A DNA stretch of 10,889 nt from Candidatus Thorarchaeota archaeon. GTDB lineage: Archaea; Asgardarchaeota; Thorarchaeia; Thorarchaeales; Thorarchaeaceae. The stretch's first letter is position 1, and each line of letters opens with the position of its first letter. The stretch covers positions 1-10,889 of the forward strand of contig JABCSP010000050.1 of assembly GCA_018238825.1 (NCBI GenBank), given 5' to 3'. A program made the translations under genes and the position numbers. Under the pieces are notes generated by a model. That model was not told the origin of the DNA, did no database searches, and was given only the letters and a program-made list of their open reading frames with translations. This document shows, one piece after another, positions 4,834 to 10,889 of this stretch.

Positions 4834-7560
4834 TTATTTAGATTGCTTTTCGCGAATACCTGCTTGAGCTGCAGCTAATCGGGCGATTGGCAACCTATAG
4901 GGAGAGCATGAAACGTAGTCGAGACCTATCTTGTGGAAGTATCCAACAGAACGGGGGTCTCCGCCATGTTCGCCGCAAACACCGAGCTTGATGTCGGGTC
5001 TTGTTTTTCGACCTCTCTCAATTGCAATCTCGATGAGTTGACCAACCCCTCGCATGTCAATGCTAGCGAATGGATCGTTTCGTAAGATATGTCTGTCAAG
5101 ATACTCGGGCAAGAATGAATCAATATCATCCCTTGAAAAACCAAATCCCATTTGAGATAGGTCGTTGGTTCCAAAGGAGAAGAATTCTGCACTCTTTGCC
5201 ATGTCTCCTGCTCGCATGCAAGCTCTTGGAATTTCAATCATCGTGCCGTACATGTATGGAATATCGAAACCAAATCTTTCTTTGACTTCTTCATATACCT
5301 CAGTTACAATGAGTTCCATTGTGCGTAGCTCTGCTGCTCCAACAGTAACCGGAATCATGATCTCAATATCGACTTTCTTACCGTCTTTGATAAGTTCTCC
5401 ACCTGCTTCTAGGATAGCTCGAACTTGCATCTCGTATATCTCTGGATATGTAATCCCCAAGCGAACACCACGATGACCAAGCATGGGATTATTTTCCTTA
5501 ATTGCCTCACCACGCTTCTTGACCTCTTCAAGATCGATTCCTAGAGAGGCAGCCAATTTTTCTTGACCGAATTTGCTTTGAGGAACGAATTCATGAAGGG
5601 GCGGGTCAAGCAATCGAATGGTGAATGGTAAACCATCCATCACTTCCATTGTTGCTTTGATGTCCTTCTTGACAAAGGGCTCTAACTCATCCAGGGCTCT
5701 GATTCTCTCAGAACGAGAATGGCTCATGATCATTTTACGAAGTAAGAAGAGTGGTTCATCGCTTCCTTCTCCATAGAACATATGTTCTGTCCTGAAGAGA
5801 CCGATTCCTTCTGCTCCAAAATCTAATGATAGTTGGGCATCTTCAGGTGTATCTGCATTTGCTCTTACACCAAGTCGACGATACTTATCGATGAGTCCCA
5901 TGAACTCTAGGAGCCTCGGATTCTCAGTGGCCTCAATCATTGGAAGTTCGCCTTCGTAGACTAAACCAGCTGTTCCGTTGAGTGTTAGAATGTCTCCTTC
6001 TTTGTAGACCTTACCATTAATGGTGACCTGCTTCTCAAAGGTGTTAATATCTAGTCCAGTCGCACCAACAATGCAACACTTACCCCACCCTCGTGTAACA
6101 AGAGCAGCATGGCTCGTCATTCCACCACGAGCAGTCAATATTGCAATAGCAGCTCTCATACCCTCAATATCTTCTGGTGAGGTCTCTTCACGGACAAGAA
6201 TGACGTTCTTTCCATTCTTTTTCCATTCTACAGCTGCTTCTGATGTGAAGACAATTTGACCAAAAGCACCTCCTGGACCTGCGGGGAGCCCCCGTGCGAT
6301 CGAAGTTGCTTTTTCTTCTGCCTTAGAATCAAGAATTGGATATAGTAGCTGACCAAGTTGGTCTGGGTTCATCCGTAAGATTGCAGTTTCTTCGTCAATC
6401 TCCTTATTCTCCAACATATCCATTGCGATGTTCAGAGCTGCAGTAGCTGTCCTCTTTCCAACACGATGTTGGACCAAGAATAGCTTATGATCCTCAATTG
6501 TGAACTCAAGGTCTATCATATCTGTAACATCTTTTTCAAGAATTCTATTGATTTCGACAAGTTCCTTGTAATTCTCTGGCATTGCTTCTTCCAGAGTTAC
6601 CAAGTCCTTACTTTGGTCGTTCTTACTGGCCTCATTCATTGCGTTTGGAGTTCGAGTACCAGCAACAACATCTTCTCCCTGTGCATTAATCAAGAACTCT
6701 CCATAGAATTGGTTCTCTCCAGTTGCAGGATTTCGTGAGAATGCAACTCCAGTTGCCGAATCGTCTCCCCGGTTGCCGAAAACCATAGCTTGTACTGTAC
6801 ATGCAGTTCCCCATTTGTCCGGAATGTTTTCGATTCTTCTGTATGCAACAGCTCGATTTCCGCCCCAGGATTTGAATACAGCACGTACTGCACCCCAAAG
6901 TTGTTCATATGGGTCGTCGGGGAACTCCTTACCAAGAGTTTTCTTTACTGCATCTTTGTATTCATTACAGATTTCTTTCAGCTGTTCAACGTTGAGGCAA
7001 GTATCAGTTAGGCAACCTGCTTCTTTCTTCTTTCTCTCAAGGATTCTCTCCATCTGAGCTCTAATCCCATGTCCTTCTTCAGGTTCAATACCCGCGGCTT
7101 TCTCCATGACCACATCACTGTACATCATGATTAGTCGGCGGTATGAATCATAGACAAATCGCTCATTCTCACTAATCTCAATAAGTCCTGGAATCGTAGA
7201 TGTTGTTAAACCGACGTTTAAGACGGTTTCCATCATACCGGGCATACTTTGTCTTGCACCAGAACGTGTGGAAACAAGCAGTGGATTCTTTGGGTCTCCA
7301 AATTTCTTCCCCATCGCTTCTTCAATGAACTTCATTGATTCTGTTGCTTCTGCTTTTGTTTCTTTGCTGAAATCTCCAGTTGCAAGATAGTTATTGCAGA
7401 CATCTGTAGTTATAGTGAAACCTGGTGGTACAGGCATTCCAAGGAGAGTTGCTCCTGCAAGTGAGGCACCCTTTCCACCAAGCAAATTCTTCATAGTGTC
7501 ATTACCATCGGCTTTTCCAGCGCCGAATTTGAAAACGTGTTTGCCTTCTAGTTTTGTCAT
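4834..7560 (-). CDS. ppdK: Pyruvate, phosphate dikinase
   Basis: This 908-residue cytoplasmic enzyme interconverts pyruvate + ATP + Pi and PEP + AMP + PPi, linking glycolysis and gluconeogenesis. Length is slightly above the usual 870-880. The ATP-grasp domain shows LLGGKGASLA (26-35), TRSGARQSMPGMMETVLN (98-115), FSRNPATGE (274-282) and the QxR motif in QHRVGKRT (364-371). The swivelling phosphohistidine domain has GGMTSHAA with catalytic His484. The PEP/pyruvate domain has GAEGIGLFRTEHMF (582-595), GHRGVRLG (695-702), FGTNDLSQM (796-804) and CGEHGG with the acid/base Cys862. All expected catalytic residues are present, so it should be active. The ATG at 7560 has GGTGAG 11 nt upstream and an in-frame stop (TGA) shortly before, fixing the start. 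The gene is transcribed alone, divergent from the PLP-enzyme gene; a palindrome at 7618-7639 lies in its probable promoter. Confidence 0.97.
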   Translation of the reverse strand: MTKLEGKHVFKFGAGKADGNDTMKNLLGGKGASLAGATLLGMPVPPGFTITTDVCNNYLATGDFSKETKAEATESMKFIEEAMGKKFGDPKNPLLVSTRSGARQSMPGMMETVLNVGLTTSTIPGLIEISENERFVYDSYRRLIMMYSDVVMEKAAGIEPEEGHGIRAQMERILERKKKEAGCLTDTCLNVEQLKEICNEYKDAVKKTLGKEFPDDPYEQLWGAVRAVFKSWGGNRAVAYRRIENIPDKWGTACTVQAMVFGNRGDDSATGVAFSRNPATGENQFYGEFLINAQGEDVVAGTRTPNAMNEASKNDQSKDLVTLEEAMPENYKELVEINRILEKDVTDMIDLEFTIEDHKLFLVQHRVGKRTATAALNIAMDMLENKEIDEETAILRMNPDQLGQLLYPILDSKAEEKATSIARGLPAGPGGAFGQIVFTSEAAVEWKKNGKNVILVREETSPEDIEGMRAAIAILTARGGMTSHAALVTRGWGKCCIVGATGLDINTFEKQVTINGKVYKEGDILTLNGTAGLVYEGELPMIEATENPRLLEFMGLIDKYRRLGVRANADTPEDAQLSLDFGAEGIGLFRTEHMFYGEGSDEPLFLLRKMIMSHSRSERIRALDELEPFVKKDIKATMEVMDGLPFTIRLLDPPLHEFVPQSKFGQEKLAASLGIDLEEVKKRGEAIKENNPMLGHRGVRLGITYPEIYEMQVRAILEAGGELIKDGKKVDIEIMIPVTVGAAELRTMELIVTEVYEEVKERFGFDIPYMYGTMIEIPRACMRAGDMAKSAEFFSFGTNDLSQMGFGFSRDDIDSFLPEYLDRHILRNDPFASIDMRGVGQLIEIAIERGRKTRPDIKLGVCGEHGGDPRSVGYFHKIGLDYVSCSPYRLPIARLAAAQAGIREKQSK

Positions 7561-7571
7561 CTTGATGTCAA

Positions 7572-7577
7572 CTCACC
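7572..7577 (-). promoter_or_regulatory. Shine-Dalgarno GGTGAG of ppdK
   Basis: On the minus strand GGTGAG lies 11 nt before the ATG at 7560. It is the same archaeal-type motif seen before the small membrane protein at 3991 and supports a common genome for these genes. Confidence 0.6.
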
Positions 7578-7617
7578 TTTGCTTGTATTTGGTAGTAGTT
7601 GAGGTTACAGTCCGGTA

Positions 7618-7639
7618 ATTCGAACTGACTCATTCGAAT
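7618..7639. promoter_or_regulatory. Operator-like inverted repeat in the ppdK upstream region
   Basis: ATTCGAA (7618-7624) and TTCGAAT (7633-7639) are perfect 7-bp inverted repeats separated by 8 bp. The centre-to-centre distance is about 15 bp, which would suit a dimeric helix-turn-helix protein with closely set recognition helices. The site lies about 58-79 bp upstream of the ppdK ATG, between the start codon and a weak TATA-like GTAAAATAAC (minus strand, about 7650-7659), so a bound protein could block initiation. The regulator is not in the window. Confidence 0.45.
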
Positions 7640-7769
7640 ATTGTGCAATTGTTATTTTACATTGAAGATAGCAACTGCGATTGGTGCCCATTTCTTCAAT
7701 GCATCATTAATAATCTGTCTATAGTGGCGAAGCCATTTTGAATTATGGTCTATCCGAAAGCCTTTTTCC

Positions 7770-7797
7770 CAAATTGAATAGCAATTTGATTTACAAT
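7770..7797 (+). promoter_or_regulatory. Operator-like inverted repeat and candidate TATA of the PLP-enzyme gene
   Basis: CAAATTG (7770-7776) and CAATTTG (7782-7788) are perfect 7-bp inverted repeats around 5 bp. A TATA-like GATTTACAAT (7788-7797) follows directly. Initiation some 25 bp later would give a leader of roughly 15-20 nt containing the Shine-Dalgarno at 7822-7827. The palindrome would overlap the BRE position. The promoter call is weak; the symmetry is exact. Confidence 0.4.
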
Positions 7798-7821
7798 CTT
7801 GAAGAAATTACGATTCATTTC

Positions 7822-7827
7822 GAGGAA
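7822..7827 (+). promoter_or_regulatory. Shine-Dalgarno GAGGAA deciding the PLP-enzyme start
   Basis: GAGGAA stands 6 nt before ATG 7834. The longer in-frame TTG at 7738 has no comparable site and would read through the palindrome and promoter-like bases, so 7834 is the better start. Confidence 0.6.
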
Positions 7828-7833
7828 TGTAGT

Positions 7834-9300
7834 ATGATTGACCTCACAAAAAACGAAGACCAGCTTAAAAGAACAGTAAAACGTGCCAGAGAACGGAATA
7901 TTGTTATTCCTACTTATGAACAAATGAAGAACCCAAGTCTGATTCCTGATAAAATTAAGAGTGAACTATGTGATATTGAACTCTGGGATGTTGTTCCTCA
8001 GAATCTTTGTAGAATTACTTGGAAAAACGAACCTCAAGACAAGGGTGGTCTCTATCGCCCACTTGCAAACTACATGGAAATTCCTCCTGAACTTACAGGT
8101 GTGGAAGCTAGAATTATTGCTCTGGTTGGAAAATGGTTTCCCACTGGGTCGCACAAAGTCGGTGCTACATTCGGATGTTTGGTTCCTCCCCTCGTAACAG
8201 GTCAATTTGATCCTACTTTCCACAAAGCTGTTTGGCCCTCCACTGGAAATTACTGCCGCGGAGGAGCTTATGATGCGTCAATTCTTGCTTGTGAAAGCAT
8301 TGCAATTCTTCCTGAGGAGATGAGCCAAGAACGATTCGACTGGCTCAAGACTGTTGCAGGTGAGATTATCAAAACCCCTGGCTCTGAGAGCAATGTAAAG
8401 GAGATCTATGATGAGGTCAAGCGACTGCTAGTAACTAGAGAGAATCTATTTGTTTTCAATCAATTCTCAGAATTTGGAAATTACCTATTTCACTACGACG
8501 TGACTGGAAATGCCATGACTGAGATACTTGACAAAGAGCTTGGTAATGATAAATACCGTGGAGTCTGCCTTACAACTGGTTCTGCCGGAACAATCGCATG
8601 TGGGGACTTCATGAAGCAGGCTTACCCAACTTCAAAAATTGTAGCGGGTGAAGCAGTTCAATGTCCAACCCTATGGTTGAATGGTTACGGGGCTCATAGA
8701 ATCGAAGGCATTGGTGACAAACATGTACCTTGGATTCACAATACTCGAAATACGGACATGATTATTGCAATCGATGATGTTGATGCGATGAACCTCATGA
8801 GACTATTTAATGAACCTGAAGGTCGTAAATATCTCGTTAACGATGTTGGTGCCCCAGAAGAAACAGTATCCCAGCTTGGATTATTAGGTATCTCAAGTAT
8901 AGCTAATCTTCTGATGAGCATTAAATTCGCAAAATACTACGAACTTACCAAGAATGATGTTGTTCTAACCATATTCACAGATTCAATGGACTTGTATCAA
9001 TCACGCATGCTTGAAGCTCAAGCAACTTATGGAGCATACTCGGTCAAGGATAGTGTGAAGGACTACCATGGTCATCTGATAGCCCAGAAGACTGATGCTC
9101 TGATTGAACTTGATTATTATGAGAAAAAGAGAGTTCATCACCTTAAGTATTACACATGGATCGAGCAACAAAGCATGGAACTAGATGAGTTGAATGATCA
9201 GTGGTACGACTTCCCAGGATACTGGGAAAATATTCAACAGATGACTCCCAAGATTGACACTCTAATCACTGAGTTCAATGAGAAGGTAGGTCTCATCTAG
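7834..9300 (+). CDS. PLP-dependent fold-type II enzyme (cysteine synthase/TrpB-like), function unknown
   Basis: A 488-residue soluble protein of the tryptophan synthase beta/cysteine synthase superfamily (PALP). The probable Schiff-base Lys108 lies in PTGSHKVGAT (103-112), close to the SHK/AHK site of TrpB-type enzymes. STGNYCRGGA (136-145) corresponds to the substrate-carboxylate loop, and TTGSAGTIACG (247-257) to the glycine-rich PLP-phosphate loop. FTDS (381-384) takes the place of the PDS motif whose Ser contacts the pyridine nitrogen. It is longer than cysteine synthase (about 310) and TrpB (about 400) and has an extra acidic, aromatic C-terminus (about 430-488). These features place it in a PALP subfamily usually labelled only as a PLP-dependent protein. 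It probably catalyses a beta- or gamma-replacement or elimination on an amino acid; the substrate cannot be told. It is divergent from ppdK, with no operon partner on its own strand closer than 67 bp. Confidence 0.88.
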   Translation: MIDLTKNEDQLKRTVKRARERNIVIPTYEQMKNPSLIPDKIKSELCDIELWDVVPQNLCRITWKNEPQDKGGLYRPLANYMEIPPELTGVEARIIALVGKWFPTGSHKVGATFGCLVPPLVTGQFDPTFHKAVWPSTGNYCRGGAYDASILACESIAILPEEMSQERFDWLKTVAGEIIKTPGSESNVKEIYDEVKRLLVTRENLFVFNQFSEFGNYLFHYDVTGNAMTEILDKELGNDKYRGVCLTTGSAGTIACGDFMKQAYPTSKIVAGEAVQCPTLWLNGYGAHRIEGIGDKHVPWIHNTRNTDMIIAIDDVDAMNLMRLFNEPEGRKYLVNDVGAPEETVSQLGLLGISSIANLLMSIKFAKYYELTKNDVVLTIFTDSMDLYQSRMLEAQATYGAYSVKDSVKDYHGHLIAQKTDALIELDYYEKKRVHHLKYYTWIEQQSMELDELNDQWYDFPGYWENIQQMTPKIDTLITEFNEKVGLI

Positions 9301-9367
9301 ATTGTCATATACTGATGCTTTGCATTTATCAGGACTCTTGATACTCATAATCTCGGTTGAACTCTAA

Positions 9368-10489
9368 ATGGAAGAGATTACCATCAAGTATTGGAGTCCA
9401 CATGGTAAACAAGAGGAAACCAAGTTTCAGAGTGGACATTCTAAAATTGATTTGGTGATGCGGGCGGCAAAGAGGGTTGATTTGAGCGATATAAGCAAAT
9501 GTAGCAAGCTAAAGAAACTTGATCTGTCGCGTAATATGCTTGAAGAATTAGACCTCTCCCCAATTTCAGGCTGCACCTCAATACAAGAGATTAACCTCCA
9601 GAGTAATCACTTGACTACATTGAATCTCTGGGCTCTGAAGGAGTGTATTGAACTTAGATACGTTGATGTATCTGAGAATCTATTACATGGATTGGACCTT
9701 ACACCAATTTTTCTTGAGACCCGTGTGCGAATGGATTCATCAGTAGTTGTATCTGCAGATAATATGCTTCGTTATGTTTTCACTAAAGAGGAGCTCGTTA
9801 AACAGTTTCAGCTATTTCGACCAGATGGTGCCCCTTGGACTGTTCCACCTGTTGTGATATGGAATATGTATAATGAGATGACTAAACGATTTGATTGGTC
9901 CGAGCTGAAAGAACGAATAGATTGTGTACTTCAAAGAATGTCGAAAGATCAGTGGTATGGTGCTCAAAGAGGCTTATTACATGGACTTGGAATACCTGAA
10001 ATTGCAGGAATTGATTGCGACCCACACATGCTACTAGAATTGACTGATGATAAACTGTCATTTGAGGATGCACGACAGGCAATCTTTGATAGAGCTATTC
10101 AGATACTCGAATGGCAATTGAATGATGACGGTCCTACACTATTTTTGGATATTGAGAAAATGAGAAAAACCAGTGCCTCGAAGTTAATTCCCCTCATAGT
10201 GGAACAGAGGAAACATGAATTAGAAAATTCAATAATCTTAGTAAAAGGAAGTACTGTCTTTTTGAGACCTCTCTGGTTGACTCATTATGGATTCAAAATA
10301 TTGTTAGCTACAGGAATGGGATTGACAACAGACCTTGAGGGTCTTGATAGACTTCGAAAAAGCTTTGGCGAACTAGATTTGGAATTGGCAACACAAAAGG
10401 TGACTGTCGCTAAGGATACGTATGAAGGCAAAGCATCACGAGGAATGCAAAGACATGTTTTTGATTTGATTCGTGGATCTTTTGACTAA
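9368..10489 (+). CDS. Leucine-rich-repeat protein with an unrecognised C-terminal region
   Basis: A 373-residue protein, apparently cytoplasmic as no signal peptide or membrane helix is seen. Residues about 36-115 hold three to four leucine-rich repeats of 23-24 residues (KLKKLDLSRNMLEELDLS, then SIQEINLQSNHLTTLNL, then ELRYVDVSENLLHGLDL), each with a C-rich turn such as ISKCSK, ISGCTS, LKECIE. Leucine-rich repeats normally mediate protein-protein binding and are frequent in Asgard genomes. The remaining about 250 residues are mostly helical, with tryptophans at 157, 165, 177, 196 and 249, an EDARQAIFDRAIQILEWQ helix, and a beta-rich ILVKGSTVFLRPLWL piece. I do not recognise this region. ATG 9368 has only a weak GGTTGA upstream (9355-9360). 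The gene follows the PLP enzyme by 67 bp on the same strand; cotranscription is possible but unproven. Confidence 0.8.
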   Translation: MEEITIKYWSPHGKQEETKFQSGHSKIDLVMRAAKRVDLSDISKCSKLKKLDLSRNMLEELDLSPISGCTSIQEINLQSNHLTTLNLWALKECIELRYVDVSENLLHGLDLTPIFLETRVRMDSSVVVSADNMLRYVFTKEELVKQFQLFRPDGAPWTVPPVVIWNMYNEMTKRFDWSELKERIDCVLQRMSKDQWYGAQRGLLHGLGIPEIAGIDCDPHMLLELTDDKLSFEDARQAIFDRAIQILEWQLNDDGPTLFLDIEKMRKTSASKLIPLIVEQRKHELENSIILVKGSTVFLRPLWLTHYGFKILLATGMGLTTDLEGLDRLRKSFGELDLELATQKVTVAKDTYEGKASRGMQRHVFDLIRGSFD

Positions 10490-10507
10490 CCTATTGTTGA
10501 ATCTTAC

Positions 10508-10520
10508 CCTGTTCGACAGG
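10508..10520 (+). terminator. Short hairpin after the leucine-rich-repeat gene
   Basis: CCTGT (10508-10512) and ACAGG (10516-10520) form a 5-bp stem with a TCG loop, about 20 nt past the TAA. No T-run follows, only AT-rich DNA, so it may be a weak terminator or an operator next to the promoter below. Confidence 0.3.
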
Positions 10521-10531
10521 TTAAATTATAG
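10521..10531 (+). promoter_or_regulatory. Candidate TATA box for the zinc-ribbon gene
   Basis: TTAAATTATAG is the best TATA-like stretch in the 81-bp gap. Initiation about 25 bp downstream would fall near 10550-10555 and leave a short leader carrying GGAG (10556-10559) before the proposed TTG start. Confidence 0.4.
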
Positions 10532-10570
10532 ATTTGCAAGTGAACTACAAAACATGGAGTTGCTTTTCGA

Positions 10571-10889
10571 TTGACTAGGTATAAGAAAGTCTTCAATGAA
10601 CCTCTAGTCCGGGTTCGGATTAGTAGACTTAGATTTCCCAAGTCATGTCCTGTTTGTGGAGAACCTGCGACTGCAACTTCCTTGATAACAACAAGTCCGA
10701 AGAGTAAACGATACATACGACCACATTGGGATCCTGCTTTTTATTCACGGAGTAGAAAGCGCTTAGGTTTCTCATTACCACAGAAGAAGACATTCAATGT
10801 TCCAGTCTGTGATAGCCATGAAATAGTAGATGATGGTGATTGGAGAATGAGAGGTATTGCGTTTCTCTTTGTCGCTGTAATCGCTAGTT
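10571..10889 (+). CDS. Zinc-ribbon membrane protein, N-terminal part (runs off window)
   Basis: An open frame of 106 residues to the window edge, starting at TTG 10571 with GGAG 11 nt upstream; no ATG or GTG occurs in frame after the stop at 10541. It encodes a basic N-terminus, CPVCG (Cys26, Cys29), a basic aromatic middle (RYIRPHWDPAFYSRSRKR), then VPVCDSHE (Cys80, His83), and a hydrophobic segment starting at about residue 95 (GIAFLFVAVIAS). The C-x2-C...C-x2-H pattern suggests one zinc-binding site before the first membrane helix, with the zinc domain on the cytoplasmic side. I do not recognise a named family. The start codon is less certain than the frame, because the frame is open back to 10544 but offers no other usual start. 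Confidence 0.65.
   Translation, partial: MTRYKKVFNEPLVRVRISRLRFPKSCPVCGEPATATSLITTSPKSKRYIRPHWDPAFYSRSRKRLGFSLPQKKTFNVPVCDSHEIVDDGDWRMRGIAFLFVAVIAS

Noticed and set aside
5070..7057. Several plus-strand open frames opposite ppdK
   Set aside because: ppdK is unambiguous along its full length, and these frames show no recognisable motif.
7738..7833. TTG 7738 extension of the PLP enzyme
   Set aside because: The extra 32 residues are encoded by promoter-like DNA containing a palindrome; ATG 7834 has GAGGAA at ideal spacing.
9313..9333. Short symmetry CTGATGC...GCATTTATCAG between the PLP-enzyme and leucine-rich-repeat genes
   Set aside because: The pairing needs a bulge and gives only short stems without a T-run; no better than chance in AT-rich DNA.
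10554..10574. ATG at 10554 as start of the zinc-ribbon gene
   Set aside because: It is in another frame and stops after six codons.
10504..10716. Minus-strand open frame at the right end
   Set aside because: The plus strand has paired Cys/His motifs and a membrane helix in one continuous frame; the minus-strand frame has neither.
1..10889. tRNA or rRNA genes, CRISPR arrays, insertion sequences, defence systems
   Set aside because: I read for cloverleaf-type, regularly spaced repeat and transposase signals and saw none.

Overview
The window looks like a fragment of an Asgard archaeal genome, most like a Thorarchaeota relative, with a piece of probably bacterial DNA at its left end. The archaeal reading rests on three things. 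Two secreted proteins end in a Thr-rich stalk, a membrane helix and a short basic tail, a style common in Asgard surface proteins. Shine-Dalgarno motifs of the GGTGA(T/G) and GGAGG types match an archaeal 16S 3' end. A leucine-rich-repeat protein, a TTG-started zinc-ribbon gene and a pyruvate,phosphate dikinase fit the same picture. No rRNA or tRNA is present to confirm the lineage, so the assignment is an inference.

Layout. 1-1127 (minus strand) carries two translationally coupled glycosyltransferases of a polysaccharide cluster, visibly richer in GC than the rest. Between about 1128 and 1155 this block abuts, with no intervening element, the middle of a beta-propeller surface protein gene (to 2537) that has lost its start and signal peptide. 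This is most simply an assembly chimera, less simply a real recombination point. A hairpin/T-run terminator follows, then a sequon-rich surface glycoprotein gene (2647-3912) and an overlapping pair of small membrane-protein genes (3991-4789). A strong shared hairpin separates these from the convergent ppdK gene (4834-7560, minus).

The 273-bp region between the divergent ppdK gene and a PLP-dependent fold-type II enzyme gene (7834-9300) holds two perfect 7-bp inverted repeats placed like operators. A leucine-rich-repeat protein with an unrecognised C-terminal region (9368-10489) and a partial zinc-ribbon membrane protein (10571 to window end) complete the window.

Functionally the right part mixes cell-envelope proteins with central metabolism: PEP/pyruvate interconversion plus a probable amino-acid lyase or synthase. 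I see no mobile element, CRISPR array, RNA gene or defence system. The parts least explained by known families are the membrane pair at 3991-4789, the PLP enzyme subfamily and the C-terminal region of the leucine-rich-repeat protein.
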